Assembly: GCA_964507445.1 (NCBI GenBank)
Contig: CAZDQF010000015.1
Span: forward strand, 68,508-132,507
Direction: 5' to 3'
DNA from: GCA-2683135 sp964507445
Lineage (GTDB): Bacteria > Planctomycetota > GCA-002687715
DNA: 64,000 nucleotides
Below are positions 1 to 11,301 of the stretch, piece by piece. Under the pieces are notes generated by a model. It was given only the letters and a program-made list of their open reading frames with translations. It was not told the origin of the DNA and did not search any database. The position numbers and the translations under genes were made by a program. Every line of letters starts with the position of its first letter. Positions within the stretch are counted from its first letter, which is position 1.

Positions 1-1
1 T

Positions 2-2257
2 CATGAGGCCGGCTTCGTTCATCGAGACATCAAGCCCGGGAACATCATGGTCACTCCGGATGGAGACCCGGTGTTGCTGGACTTCGGTCTGGTCCGGTCC
101 GAGGAGAGCGAGTTCCCCACCTTGACCCAGACCGGTGACGTCCTGGGCACGCCCTCCTACATGGCGCCGGAGCAGTTGTCCGGCGGGGTGTCGCGGGTGG
201 ACCGGCGAACCGACGTGTGGGCGTTGGGCGCGACCCTGTACCACTGCCTCACCCTCCAGCGCCCGTTCCAGGGGCCGACGCGTGAGGCGCTGTATCGCCA
301 GATCCTGGAGGTGGACCCGCCTGATCCGAGAACCCACAACCGGGACGTGCCTCGGGACCTGGCGGTCATCATCGCCACGTCCATGGACAAGGACCGGGAC
401 CGTCGCTATCAGACCGCCCTCGAGCTTGCGGAGGACCTGCGCCGGTTCCGGAATCGTGAGCCGATCCACGCGAGGGCCGCGGGGCCCTGGTTGCGCGGTG
501 TGCGCTGGTGTCAGCGGAACCCCGTGGCGGTGTTGTTGATCCTGAGCCTTGTGGCAGGAGCGGCGGTGTCCGTCTCCCTGGCGCTCCGGGCCCGCTCCCA
601 TCTCCGGGATTGGGAGCGTCTGGCGGACGGGCAGCGGTTATCCGAGCTGGTGGCCATCGCCGATGTGGATCTGTGGCCGGCCCGGCCCGCTCGCGTGGAG
701 GCCATGGATCGATGGTTGGGTGAGGCGGGCGAACTTCGTGGTCGCCTTCCGGAACACCGGGAGGCCCTGGAAGCCCTGCGCCAGCGGGCCCTGCCCTGGA
801 CCGCCCGGGAGCGCGAGCAGGACCGCGCCGCCCACGAGACCGGGCGCTCCCGCCAACAGGACATCGATCAGCGACTCGCTTACCTCCAGTCACAAGTACA
901 GGGGATCTCCGGAGAGATCGCGACCCTGCGGGATCGTCGCGCCGCCCTCGACCCGGAGGCGACGACGACGCGGGATCAAGAGCGGTCGGAGTCCATGGCG
1001 ACCCGGATCACGGACCTGGAAGCGCGCCGGGACGGGTTGGCGGAGGAGGCCCGGAGCCTGGGCGAAGAGCGAGACCGGTTGGAGGAGCGGGCTTCCGTTC
1101 GTCTGACCTGGACGTTCGAAGACCCTCGGGATCAGATCCGACACGACGGCCTGCGGGATCTGGTGGAGGGACTGGAGGCGTTGGCGGGTGAGGGGTCGAC
1201 CATGTCTCCGCCGACGGTCGCTGGTGTGAACGCTCGCCGGGCGTTCGCGGAGCGCTTGTCGGAGAGCGGTCAGGATCGGGAGAAGGCCTGGGAGGACGCG
1301 GCGCAGCGTGTGGACGCCAACGGCGTCTATGACGGGTTCTCCCTGCAGCCTGTCGTGGGTTTGGTCCCGATCGGACCGGACCCGGAGTCGGGCCTCGAGG
1401 AGTTCGCGCACCTGCAGTCGGGGGCCGTCCCCGCTCGCGAGCCGGTCGGACGTCGATTGCGGATCACGGAGCAGACCGGGCTGGTGTTCGTGCTGCTCCG
1501 GGGCGGCCCGTTCTCCATGGGCGCGCAGAGCGGAGATGGGTCCAAGGAACGGTTCGACCCGGCGGCGAAGCGCAACGAGGAGCCGGTGCACGTCGTGACC
1601 CTGGCGCCGTTCCTCATGTCCAAGTTCGAGCTCACCCAGGGTCAATGGGAGCGGTTCACCGGTTCGAACCCCAGCGTCTACCATCCCGACCTGGAACCGT
1701 TTCCCAGCTATGACGTGACCCTGCGCCATCCGGTGGAGAAGGTGGACTGGCCGACGGCGGTGGACGTGCTCAGGCGCATGGGACTCCGGCTGCCGACGGA
1801 GAGCCAGTGGGAGTACGCATGTCGGGGGGGAACGGACACGGCGTGGTGGCCGGGACAGGAACGGGAGGCGTTGCGCGGCGCGGTCAACCTGGCGGACCAG
1901 GCGGCGGCTCGGGTGGGGGCCCCCTGGTCTGCCATCAAGGACTGGCCCGAATTGGACGACGGGTTTCCGCTGCATGCCCCGGTGGGCAGCCTGCGGGCCA
2001 ACGGATTCGGCCTGCACGACGTCCACGGCAACGTCTGGGAGTGGTGCCAGGACGGCTATGTGCCGTATGACCAGCACCCGCCGCGCCCCGGAGACGGGCT
2101 CCGCGTCGGGGGGCCGGCGCGGGAGCGGGTGGCGAGGGGCGCCGGCTTCAAGAACGGCGCGCGATCCAGTCGATCGGCGGGGCGGTTGATCGCGGCCCAG
2201 ACGACGCGAGACGAGGGCGTGGGGCTACGGCCGGTGCAACCCCTGCGAGACGGTTGA
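2..2257 (+). CDS. Ser/Thr protein kinase fused to a formylglycine-generating-enzyme (sulfatase-modifying) domain, 5' truncated
   Basis: The gene starts before the window: the open frame runs from base 2 with the kinase catalytic loop HRDIKPGN (residues 7-14 of the visible part), then DFG (from residue 27) and an activation-segment MAPEQ. The N-lobe with the Gly loop and ATP lysine is missing. After the kinase come one membrane helix (about residues 173-195) and a long acidic/basic coiled-coil-like region. The C-terminus is an FGE-sulfatase-type domain, recognised by GPFSMGAQSG, FELTQGQWE, LRLPTESQWEYACRGG and DVHGNVWEWCQDG. Kinase-FGE fusions are well known in Planctomycetota, usually of unknown substrate. 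Inference: a cytoplasmic kinase anchored in the membrane, with the FGE-like domain outside acting as a sensor or binding module rather than a proven sulfatase activator. Confidence 0.9.
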   Translation, partial: HEAGFVHRDIKPGNIMVTPDGDPVLLDFGLVRSEESEFPTLTQTGDVLGTPSYMAPEQLSGGVSRVDRRTDVWALGATLYHCLTLQRPFQGPTREALYRQILEVDPPDPRTHNRDVPRDLAVIIATSMDKDRDRRYQTALELAEDLRRFRNREPIHARAAGPWLRGVRWCQRNPVAVLLILSLVAGAAVSVSLALRARSHLRDWERLADGQRLSELVAIADVDLWPARPARVEAMDRWLGEAGELRGRLPEHREALEALRQRALPWTAREREQDRAAHETGRSRQQDIDQRLAYLQSQVQGISGEIATLRDRRAALDPEATTTRDQERSESMATRITDLEARRDGLAEEARSLGEERDRLEERASVRLTWTFEDPRDQIRHDGLRDLVEGLEALAGEGSTMSPPTVAGVNARRAFAERLSESGQDREKAWEDAAQRVDANGVYDGFSLQPVVGLVPIGPDPESGLEEFAHLQSGAVPAREPVGRRLRITEQTGLVFVLLRGGPFSMGAQSGDGSKERFDPAAKRNEEPVHVVTLAPFLMSKFELTQGQWERFTGSNPSVYHPDLEPFPSYDVTLRHPVEKVDWPTAVDVLRRMGLRLPTESQWEYACRGGTDTAWWPGQEREALRGAVNLADQAAARVGAPWSAIKDWPELDDGFPLHAPVGSLRANGFGLHDVHGNVWEWCQDGYVPYDQHPPRPGDGLRVGGPARERVARGAGFKNGARSSRSAGRLIAAQTTRDEGVGLRPVQPLRDG

Positions 2258-2266
2258 AGCCGAACC

Positions 2267-2893
2267 TCAGCCTGAGAGTTCGGTGGCCCGTCGGTGGACC
2301 TTGACCGCGAGGTCGCCGGCGGCGTCGAGGGTCCGTCCGACGCTCACGAAGCCGTGGCCGCGACGGATGCAGTAGGGCGCCGACCCCATCTCCCGTGCGG
2401 TGGCTTCCGCGTCCTCCAGGGTGCCGAACAGGCGCGCCTCTCCGGTGACGGCGATGGGGAACTCCGCGGCGAGGGCGTCGGCGTGCTCGAGGACCAGCTC
2501 ATCGTGGCCGTGGAAGACCGCGAGCACGTCGGCGCGTTCGGCGTAGATGCGTTCATGGAGGAACGAGTCGCTGGAGGGGACCTTGTCGCCGAGCACGTGG
2601 AGGCAGAAGTCCCGCCAGTCGGCTCGCACCACCTCGACGAAGGAACGCCACTCCAGGTTTGACTTGAGGCGGCTGCGGGTCGGGGTGATTACAAAACCGG
2701 CCGGGGTGCGAAAGCTCAGGTTGCCGGCGCTCGCGCCGCCCTCCACGGGCGCCATGCCCTCGTCGTCGAAGATCTGGCACCAGCGGATCAGCTGCTCCGT
2801 CTCCGCCGGGTAGCGGTTCGGGATCCGGTCACGATGGTGCACCGAGAACAGGTGACGGGTGCCGCACTCGCGGTTGCCTTCGAGCATGGACAT
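2267..2893 (-). CDS. Class II aldolase/adducin-family protein
   Basis: A 208-residue protein with the class II aldolase (FucA/AraD/MtnB) pattern: GGASAGNLSFR near the N-terminus, the segment PSSDSFLHERIY, the metal pair in VFHGH, and a later RRGHGF that can give the third His ligand. Family members are metal-dependent sugar-phosphate aldolases, epimerases or dehydratases. At the position of the usual PSSE catalytic acid this protein has Asp, so activity may differ. Only 2 nt separate its start from the stop of the upstream acetyl-CoA synthetase, so the two are probably co-transcribed. A second ATG lies two codons in. The substrate cannot be told from the sequence. Confidence 0.75.
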   Translation of the reverse strand: MSMLEGNRECGTRHLFSVHHRDRIPNRYPAETEQLIRWCQIFDDEGMAPVEGGASAGNLSFRTPAGFVITPTRSRLKSNLEWRSFVEVVRADWRDFCLHVLGDKVPSSDSFLHERIYAERADVLAVFHGHDELVLEHADALAAEFPIAVTGEARLFGTLEDAEATAREMGSAPYCIRRGHGFVSVGRTLDAAGDLAVKVHRRATELSG

Positions 2894-2895
2894 GG

Positions 2896-4857
<1,962 letters not shown>

Positions 4858-5048
4858 CGCGGTGCTCCTCGCAAACCGCCGGTGAACCTACCGGAATGGA
4901 CCTCCCCGCGCACCTTTCGAGCCCGCTCGATTGCCGCAACCGCTCCGGTATCAAACCGTTGGAGCGACCGCTCGGAGGAGGGCCTGTCGCGTAGTGGACT
5001 CGACGAAATCCTTTTCGGCCAGAAACCCATTTCTGCAGGCGGGTCTTG

Positions 5049-5054
5049 TACAAT
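5049..5054 (+). promoter_or_regulatory. Possible -10 element (TACAAT) in the 294-nt divergent gap before the repeat protein
   Basis: The gap between acs (minus) and the downstream plus-strand gene holds a TACAAT hexamer preceded by TTG. No good -35 is visible. It would fit either an ATG at 5074 or the ATG at 5152. Weak, sequence-only call. Confidence 0.25.
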
Positions 5055-5151
5055 CGGGGGTGCGCCATGTTCCATGCCCGCGGTTCGTGGCTCACCCGCA
5101 TCACACGGAGATGCCTCCTCCGGCGCTGATGCGTTCGCCATCCACCTATTG

Positions 5152-6585
5152 ATGTCTGCTTCGCCTGACTCGCCAACAGGCCCGGTCCCCTCTCGGGGCC
5201 GGCCTGCCGTAACCGCGGACACACCCGCTCTTCATGGGCGACCGCTCCGCGTCCACGTCGTGGACGAGGGAGGGGCCCCTGTGAGCGGGGTCAGGCTCTC
5301 CGTGGAGACCCGGCAGGTGGTGGTCAGTGATTCCCTGCACCTGGCCCGGTTCCCCGGCCTGCTGGACCCGCGCACAGAGGTGACCGACGAGCGGGGTCTT
5401 GCGCTGTTCACGGAGCTCTTCGACGTCGCCCACCGGTTGACGGCGGAGGCGGACGGTTACGTCGGCCGCGCCGGCATCGAGGTGCGACCCGGGGACATGA
5501 CCCGGGTCACGCTGCGACGTGGACGGACCCTCGAGGGTCACATCAAGGACGGGGTCACGGGAGAGCCCATCGAGGGTGCGGTGGTGAGAGCCCGCAGCGT
5601 CGACTGGAACCGGCAGGAGGACTCCCAGGTGGTGACGGTCACCGACCAGGCCGGCGTGTTCCGCCTCGCGGGATTGCCGGATGACGCCACGGCCCTCACG
5701 GTCAAGGCTCCCTGGTATCCGTCGTCGCGGATCGAACTGGACCCGGCCGTCTCTTCTCCCGTCCTGTTCCTCCACGGGTCCACCCGTGGGGTCCGCGGTC
5801 GGGTGGTGGACACGGTGTCTGGAGAACCCCTCCCGGGTGTGCGCGTCGCCTGTGATGGAGCGGATACGGTCAGCCACGAGGACGGGACCTTCGTCCTCAC
5901 CGGATTCCCCGTGGTCGAGCAGCCTGACGGCGCCACCGTCAAGCTGATGTTCGAGGGGGAGGCGGTGGTCGATTCTTCCCTGTCCGTGGACCTGCCCCTC
6001 GAGGTGGAGGACGATGAGGTGGCCGCCGTGGAGCTCGGTGACGTGGCCATGGCTCGTCGCAGGGGGCTCAGCGGGACGGTGCTGTCCCCGGCCGGGAAGC
6101 CCGTGGAGGGCGCCCTCGTGGTGCTCGCGCCTGCGGGCACCAACATCACCCTCCCCGGCGTCTTGCGGGCCTGCACCCGCGTCGCTTCAGGGCCTGACGG
6201 ACGGTTCTCTTTCTCCGCCCGACCCTGTCCTCGCGGTCCCTTGCACCTGATGGTCCTGTCACCCGGTCTGGCGGTGGCGGCTCGTACCCTCCAGGAGACC
6301 GAGGAGGACGTGGTGGTGCGCCTGGAGACCGGCTTCGCCCTCGACGTGGACGTGGACCCGGGCGTGTCTCGGATCGTGGTCGAGGAGTTCAGCCCGGACA
6401 ACGCGGAGGGCCCCCGGTCCACCGTGCGGCGTCGCGGCGTTCGAGTCGGCCAGGATGGTCAGGTCAGGGTTCAGGGAGTGCGCTCGGGCTTCGTGCGCGT
6501 CCGGGTCGCGGGCCGCGCCGCCGTGGAGACCCACCTGGCGGGTGACGAGGAGACCGGCTTCAGCCTCGAGTCCGAGGCCAGCTGA
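5152..6585 (+). CDS. Protein with repeated carboxypeptidase-regulatory-like (Ig-fold) domains
   Basis: About 477 residues made of four successive beta-sandwich repeats of the CarboxypepD_reg-like type, each beginning with a short V-x-D/V-x-G...G-x-x-P-x-x-G-V/A pattern: VVDEGGAPVSGVRL, HIKDGVTGEPIEGAVV, RVVDTVSGEPLPGVRV and TVLSPAGKPVEGALVV. Such domains are structural or carbohydrate/protein-binding and are abundant in planctomycete exported proteins, yet no signal peptide is obvious here. The start is uncertain: the frame is open to 4816 and an in-frame ATG exists at 5074, but codon usage before about 5240 has many A/T third positions unlike the rest, so I use 5152. No specific function is claimed. 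Confidence 0.6.
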   Translation: MSASPDSPTGPVPSRGRPAVTADTPALHGRPLRVHVVDEGGAPVSGVRLSVETRQVVVSDSLHLARFPGLLDPRTEVTDERGLALFTELFDVAHRLTAEADGYVGRAGIEVRPGDMTRVTLRRGRTLEGHIKDGVTGEPIEGAVVRARSVDWNRQEDSQVVTVTDQAGVFRLAGLPDDATALTVKAPWYPSSRIELDPAVSSPVLFLHGSTRGVRGRVVDTVSGEPLPGVRVACDGADTVSHEDGTFVLTGFPVVEQPDGATVKLMFEGEAVVDSSLSVDLPLEVEDDEVAAVELGDVAMARRRGLSGTVLSPAGKPVEGALVVLAPAGTNITLPGVLRACTRVASGPDGRFSFSARPCPRGPLHLMVLSPGLAVAARTLQETEEDVVVRLETGFALDVDVDPGVSRIVVEEFSPDNAEGPRSTVRRRGVRVGQDGQVRVQGVRSGFVRVRVAGRAAVETHLAGDEETGFSLESEAS

Positions 6586-6628
6586 GTCCGGGGCGTCACG
6601 ACGGTGGGCGGCGCTGCTGCCGCCGTCC

Positions 6629-6634
6629 TATCAT
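6629..6634 (+). promoter_or_regulatory. -10-like TATCAT seven bases before an ATG
   Basis: TATCAT lies 7 nt ahead of the ATG at 6642 with no Shine-Dalgarno between. This supports 6642 over 6633 as the start and suggests a leaderless mRNA. Confidence 0.35.
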
Positions 6635-6641
6635 GGCGCCC

Positions 6642-8993
6642 ATGGATACCCTCTATCGCCATGTGAGCCTGCTGCTCCTGTCCACGTTCGTCGTCGCCCA
6701 ACCGGTCTCGCTGCTCGAGAACGAGGAGGACCTGCGTTCACGGCTTTCGGCGGCGGCTGAGGAGCTCGACCTGCAGACCATCATGTTGGGCGAGGACTTC
6801 TTCGGCGCCGCGCCTTCAGGGGTCCGTTGGTCTGATCGTTCGGACGCGGTGACCTTCTCGTGGAAGCGCTGGGACGAACAGGAGCGGAGGACGTGGCGGT
6901 ACGCGATCGGAGACGCCGGACCTCGTCCGTGGCCTGACGATCGAGGCGTCCCCCCCAACGGCCAGCTCGATCGAGACCTGACCTGGCGTGTCTGGGTGGA
7001 GGGGCCGTGTGTCTACGTGGAGGAGCTGGCCACGGGGGAGATCAACGAGGTGCTGCGTGTGGCGGCGTCCATTCGCGACGCTCAGTTCTCCGTTCACGTG
7101 GACGCGGTGCTGGTGCACGCGGGCGACGGTCTGTTCCGGGTGACCCTGGGGCGGCCCGGGGTGACCCAGCTGCTGAAGATCTCCGAGGCGCCACGGAAGG
7201 AGGAGTCCGACGAGTCGGAGGACGAGGAGCCGCCGGCGAAGCCGAAGGATCTGGCGGACTATCACAAGCGTGAGCAGCGTCTGCTATCGCGGGTCCTGCG
7301 GCAGAAGGAGCGTCGTGCCGAGGCGCGCAAGGAGCGCCGGAAGAAGCGCGAGGAGCGCCTCGTGGAGGTCCCGTCCTACGGGCCTCCCAAGGGGTTTCGA
7401 GTCACGGGTGTCCGGTTATCGCCAGCCGGTGATCGGGTCGCCTTCACCCTGGTGAAGAAGGGGGAGTCGGGCCGGGTGGCGGACATGCCGGACTACGTCA
7501 CGGCGGACGGCTACACGGAGACCCGGCCCACCAGGGCCAAGGTGGGTGACAAGACGGCGGAGCGTCGCCTCGAGATCATGGACCTGTCGAGCGGCGCCAT
7601 CGTCGCGGTGAAGCCGCCGGCCAAGGACAGGGGCGCTTACCCGTCCAACCCGTCGTGGTCTCGTACGGGGGAGCATCTGGTCGCCCAGGCCCGCGCTGAT
7701 GACGACCGGGACGTGTGGCTGATGAAGGTGGACCCGGCTACGGGGGCGACGCAGGTGCTCCATCACCGACAGGATGACGCGTGGGTGGGGTGGGCGGACT
7801 GCCGCCCCAGGTGGCTCGCCGACTCGTCGCGGCTAATGTTCGTCAGCGAGGCCACCGGTTGGGCTCAGCTCTGGCTCGCCGACGTGGCCAGCGGGGACCT
7901 GCGGCAGCTGACCCAGGGGAGCTTCGAGGTCCGTGACCCGGTCCCGAGCCCGGACGGTCGCACGGTCTACGCCGTGGCCACCCCCACGTCCCCTCACGTG
8001 GCGGACCTGGTGGAGATCGACGCCGCGGACGGGGCCTTGACCGTGCTCACCGCCGACGGAGGCGGGAGGAGCTTCTCCCTGTCGCCGGACGGGACCAAGG
8101 TGGCGGAGGTCTTCTCCACCGCGGACACGCCGTGGGAGCTTCGCATCCGTTGGCTGGACGGGAGCCGTCCGCCGTTCGTGGTCACGGACTCTCCATCACC
8201 GGCGTTCAAGGGGTACGGCTCCTGGAGCAAGCCGCCCATCGTCCGGTTCAAGGCGTCTGACGGGACGGAGGTCCCGGCTCGCATCTACCGCCCCGCTGAG
8301 CCGCTGCCGGGCAAGCCCGCGGTGTTGTTCGTCCATGGCGCCGGGTACCTGCAGAACGTCCACCAGTGGTGGTCTTCCTACTACCGGGAGTACGGGTTCC
8401 ACCACCTGCTGCGAGACGCCGGGTACACGGTCCTGGACGTGGACTACCGGGGTTCGGCGGGATACGGGCGGGACTGGAGGACGGCCATCTACGGGCACAT
8501 GGGCGGGCGCGACCTCGGAGACTACGTGGACGCCGCGAGGTGGTTGCGGGAGCAGGAGGGGTGCGGTCGGTTGGGAATCTACGGCGGCTCTTATGGCGGC
8601 TTCATGACCCTCATGGCCCTGTTCACGAAGCCTGGGGTCTTCAGCGCCGGGGCCGCGTTGCGCCCCGTGACCGACTGGGCCCACTACAACGACGGCTACA
8701 CCTCCAACATCCTCGACGACCCGCTCGAGTCACCGGATCACTATCGCAAGTCCTCACCCATCTGGCACGCGGAGGGGCTCGAAGACCACCTCCTCATCTG
8801 CCACGGCGTGCTGGACTCCAACGTCCACGCCCAGGGGGTGTTCAGGCTCCAGCAGCGGCTCATCGAGCTGCGGAAGGGGAAGTGGGAGGTGGCGTACTAC
8901 CCCCTCGAAGGGCACGGTTTCACCGACGCCGCGTCCTGGTATGACGAGTATCGCCGCATCAAGGAGCTGTTCGACCGCACCCTCCGTCCGTGA
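6642..8993 (+). CDS. Exported S9-family (prolyl oligopeptidase / DPP IV-like) serine peptidase
   Basis: About 783 residues. An N-terminal signal peptide (MDTLYRHVSLLLLSTFVVAQ) is followed by a beta-propeller region with PSWSRTGEHL, PRWLADSSRLMF and SPDGRTVY blades, then the alpha/beta-hydrolase domain. The nucleophile sits in GGSYGGF (Ser650), with Asp725 in GVLDSNVH and His758 in GHGF completing the triad. A charged Lys/Arg/Glu-rich insert follows the first propeller blades (about residues 185-245). Family role: cleaving short peptides, often after proline or alanine, probably in the periplasm. An alternative ATG lies 9 nt upstream at 6633. The gene ends 15 nt from the convergent glgP. Confidence 0.9.
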   Translation: MDTLYRHVSLLLLSTFVVAQPVSLLENEEDLRSRLSAAAEELDLQTIMLGEDFFGAAPSGVRWSDRSDAVTFSWKRWDEQERRTWRYAIGDAGPRPWPDDRGVPPNGQLDRDLTWRVWVEGPCVYVEELATGEINEVLRVAASIRDAQFSVHVDAVLVHAGDGLFRVTLGRPGVTQLLKISEAPRKEESDESEDEEPPAKPKDLADYHKREQRLLSRVLRQKERRAEARKERRKKREERLVEVPSYGPPKGFRVTGVRLSPAGDRVAFTLVKKGESGRVADMPDYVTADGYTETRPTRAKVGDKTAERRLEIMDLSSGAIVAVKPPAKDRGAYPSNPSWSRTGEHLVAQARADDDRDVWLMKVDPATGATQVLHHRQDDAWVGWADCRPRWLADSSRLMFVSEATGWAQLWLADVASGDLRQLTQGSFEVRDPVPSPDGRTVYAVATPTSPHVADLVEIDAADGALTVLTADGGGRSFSLSPDGTKVAEVFSTADTPWELRIRWLDGSRPPFVVTDSPSPAFKGYGSWSKPPIVRFKASDGTEVPARIYRPAEPLPGKPAVLFVHGAGYLQNVHQWWSSYYREYGFHHLLRDAGYTVLDVDYRGSAGYGRDWRTAIYGHMGGRDLGDYVDAARWLREQEGCGRLGIYGGSYGGFMTLMALFTKPGVFSAGAALRPVTDWAHYNDGYTSNILDDPLESPDHYRKSSPIWHAEGLEDHLLICHGVLDSNVHAQGVFRLQQRLIELRKGKWEVAYYPLEGHGFTDAASWYDEYRRIKELFDRTLRP

Positions 8994-9008
8994 GGCTGCG
9001 GTCCAGGC

Positions 9009-11147
9009 TCAGGTCCGGCAGGAGTCGCCGCGGGCCGCGGGCAGGTAGGCGCCCGTGGCGTAGTCCATGACCATGCGGTCGGCGCTGTACCGCCACGCGA
9101 GGCTCATGAACGCCCAGCGGATCCGCTCCACCCACCCCCGCGGGAGGCCGGTGGCGTCGCGATCGAAGAACAGGGGTGTGACCTCTTCCTCGAGGGTCTG
9201 CAGCAGGGCCTCGTGGTCGCGGATGTCCTGGATCTCCTGGTCCACGTGGGGACCAGGGGAGGTGATGTCGAAGCCGTTGCGGCCGTCCGAGGCCTCCGCC
9301 CACCAGCCGTCTCGCAAGGAGCAGTTGAGGACCCCGTTGAGGACCGCCTTCATGCCGGAGGTCCCGCAGGCCTCCTGTGGGCGCACCGGGTTGTTGACCC
9401 AGACATCCACGCCGGAGACCAGCATCCGTCCCACGTTGATGTCGTAGTCCTCCAGGAACACGACCCGCCCTTCGAACGGGGCTTCGTGCTGGAGCCGGTT
9501 GATCTGCTGGATGAGCCCCTTGCCGCCGCCGTCTTGCGGATGGGACTTGCCGGCGAAGACCAGCTGGACGGGGCGGTCCTGATCGCAGAGCAGGCGCGCC
9601 AGGCGGTCCGGGTCCCGCAGCATCAGGGTGGCGCGCTTGTAGGTGGCGAACCGGCGGGCGAAGCCGAGGGTCAGGGCCTTGGGGTCCAGAAGTCCTTCCG
9701 CGCGGCGCGTGACGAGGTCGTGATCCGTTCCCTTGCGCAGCTCCTGCTCCACGTAGCGCTGGCGTACGAAGTCGATGAGCTCCGCCTTGACCACCTGGTG
9801 GGTCTCCCAGATCTCGGAGGCGCTGACACGGTCCATGTGCTTCCAGAGATCCTGGCGGGAGGTCCGTCGGACCCAGTCCGGCCCGAGCCGACGTTCGAGC
9901 GCCAGGGAGAACTGCGGCGCCATCCACGAGCGCACGTGGACGCCGTTGGTGACGTGCCCGATGGGGACCTCCTGCACGCTCCGCGCGGGCCAGAGGTCCT
10001 TCCACATCTGCCGTGACACCTCGCCGTGGACGCTGGCGACGCCGTTGCAACGGTGGGCCAGGCGCATGGCGAGGACGGTCATGCAGAACTCCTCCGTGGC
10101 GGCCTCCGGGTTGACCCGACCGAGGGCCATGAACTCGGACTCGTTCAAGCCGAGCTCGGAGCGCATCCATCCCAGGTGATGCTCCATCATGGAGGCGTCG
10201 AAGCGGTCGTGTCCTGCCGGGACCGGGGTGTGGGTGGTGAACACGGACCGTGAACCCACCCTCGTCATGGCGTCCTGTACGGAGACCCCGTTTTGTTCCA
10301 TCTCGACCCGCATGGCCTCGAGCAGGGCGAAGCCGCTGTGGCCTTCGTTGAGGTGGAGCACCCCGGGGATGACCCCGAGCTTCTCCAGGGCGCGGACCCC
10401 TCCCACGCCGAGGACGATCTCCTGCTGGATGCGACTGGAGGAGTCGCCCCAGTAGAGTCGGTGAGTGATCTGGCGGTTCTCTTCCGAGTTCCCGTCCACG
10501 TCCGTGTCGAGCAGGGCCAGGTTGCAACGGCCGACCTGCGTGGTCCAGACGTGGGCGCGGATCACCTCCGAGCCGCTGCGGACCTCCACGGTGAGAGGGT
10601 GCCCGTCCGGGTCGAGGGCCTTGCGCAACGGCAGGGACTCGATGTCTACCTTGCCGAACTCCTCCTGCTGCCAACCGTCCCGGTCGAGGCGCTGGGTGAA
10701 GTACCCCTGCGCGTAGAACAGCCCGACTCCCCACAGCGGGATCCCGAGATCAGACGCCGCCTTCACGTGGTCTCCGGCCAGCACGCCGAGGCCGCCGGAG
10801 TACAGGGGGAGGGACTCGTGGATGCCGAACTCGGCGGAGAAGTAGGCCACCGGCTGGGTGCGCAGGGCGCCGGCGTGGATCGCGCCCCAGGTGTCGCGGC
10901 TGTCCAGGTAGCTCTGCAGCCGGCGAGCGGCGCCGAGGATGCGGCTCTCCAGAGCCTGCACCCGCGCCACCTCCCGGATGCGGTCGTCACCCACCGCCTT
11001 CAGGAACGCGATGGGGTTGTGGTTGAGCTGCCGCCAGAGCTGAGGGTCCAGGGCCCGGAACAGCTCGGCGATGTCGGGCTGCCAGCACCACCAGAGGTTT
11101 CGGGCCAGGTCTTCGAGCTTCGAGCGTAGGTCGCCTGCGTCTTCCAT
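9009..11147 (-). CDS. glgP: Alpha-glucan (glycogen) phosphorylase, GT35
   Basis: A 712-residue enzyme that releases glucose-1-phosphate from alpha-1,4-glucans. It begins with the DUF3417-type N-terminus of the short bacterial/archaeal phosphorylases (LARNLWWCWQPDIAELFR). It carries YFSAEFGIHESLPLYSGGLG, HLNEGHSGFA, VFTTHTPVPAGHDRF and the pyridoxal-phosphate segment EACGTSGMKAVLNG, in which Lys600 should bind the cofactor. It is shorter than many family members (about 840 residues) because the C-terminus ends soon after the PLP region, but both ends look intact. An AGGGGAT stretch just before the ATG can serve as ribosome binding site. No other glycogen gene is nearby. Confidence 0.92.
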   Translation of the reverse strand: MEDAGDLRSKLEDLARNLWWCWQPDIAELFRALDPQLWRQLNHNPIAFLKAVGDDRIREVARVQALESRILGAARRLQSYLDSRDTWGAIHAGALRTQPVAYFSAEFGIHESLPLYSGGLGVLAGDHVKAASDLGIPLWGVGLFYAQGYFTQRLDRDGWQQEEFGKVDIESLPLRKALDPDGHPLTVEVRSGSEVIRAHVWTTQVGRCNLALLDTDVDGNSEENRQITHRLYWGDSSSRIQQEIVLGVGGVRALEKLGVIPGVLHLNEGHSGFALLEAMRVEMEQNGVSVQDAMTRVGSRSVFTTHTPVPAGHDRFDASMMEHHLGWMRSELGLNESEFMALGRVNPEAATEEFCMTVLAMRLAHRCNGVASVHGEVSRQMWKDLWPARSVQEVPIGHVTNGVHVRSWMAPQFSLALERRLGPDWVRRTSRQDLWKHMDRVSASEIWETHQVVKAELIDFVRQRYVEQELRKGTDHDLVTRRAEGLLDPKALTLGFARRFATYKRATLMLRDPDRLARLLCDQDRPVQLVFAGKSHPQDGGGKGLIQQINRLQHEAPFEGRVVFLEDYDINVGRMLVSGVDVWVNNPVRPQEACGTSGMKAVLNGVLNCSLRDGWWAEASDGRNGFDITSPGPHVDQEIQDIRDHEALLQTLEEEVTPLFFDRDATGLPRGWVERIRWAFMSLAWRYSADRMVMDYATGAYLPAARGDSCRT

Positions 11148-11301
11148 GGATCCCCTGAATAGCTGAAGGGGAGGGAAGGAAAAAGGCCCGACCCTCCATC
11201 TAAGTGTGGGATCGGCGCGTTCCGACGTCCAACTGCTATCTTATTTGCGCCTGCGGGCGGATCATTGACCTGCCGGTCATGGTCTTGGGAAAGGGGGGAG
11301 C

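Noticed and set aside
9213..10016. Plus-strand frame over glgP
   Set aside because: Compositional shadow opposite conserved phosphorylase motifs.
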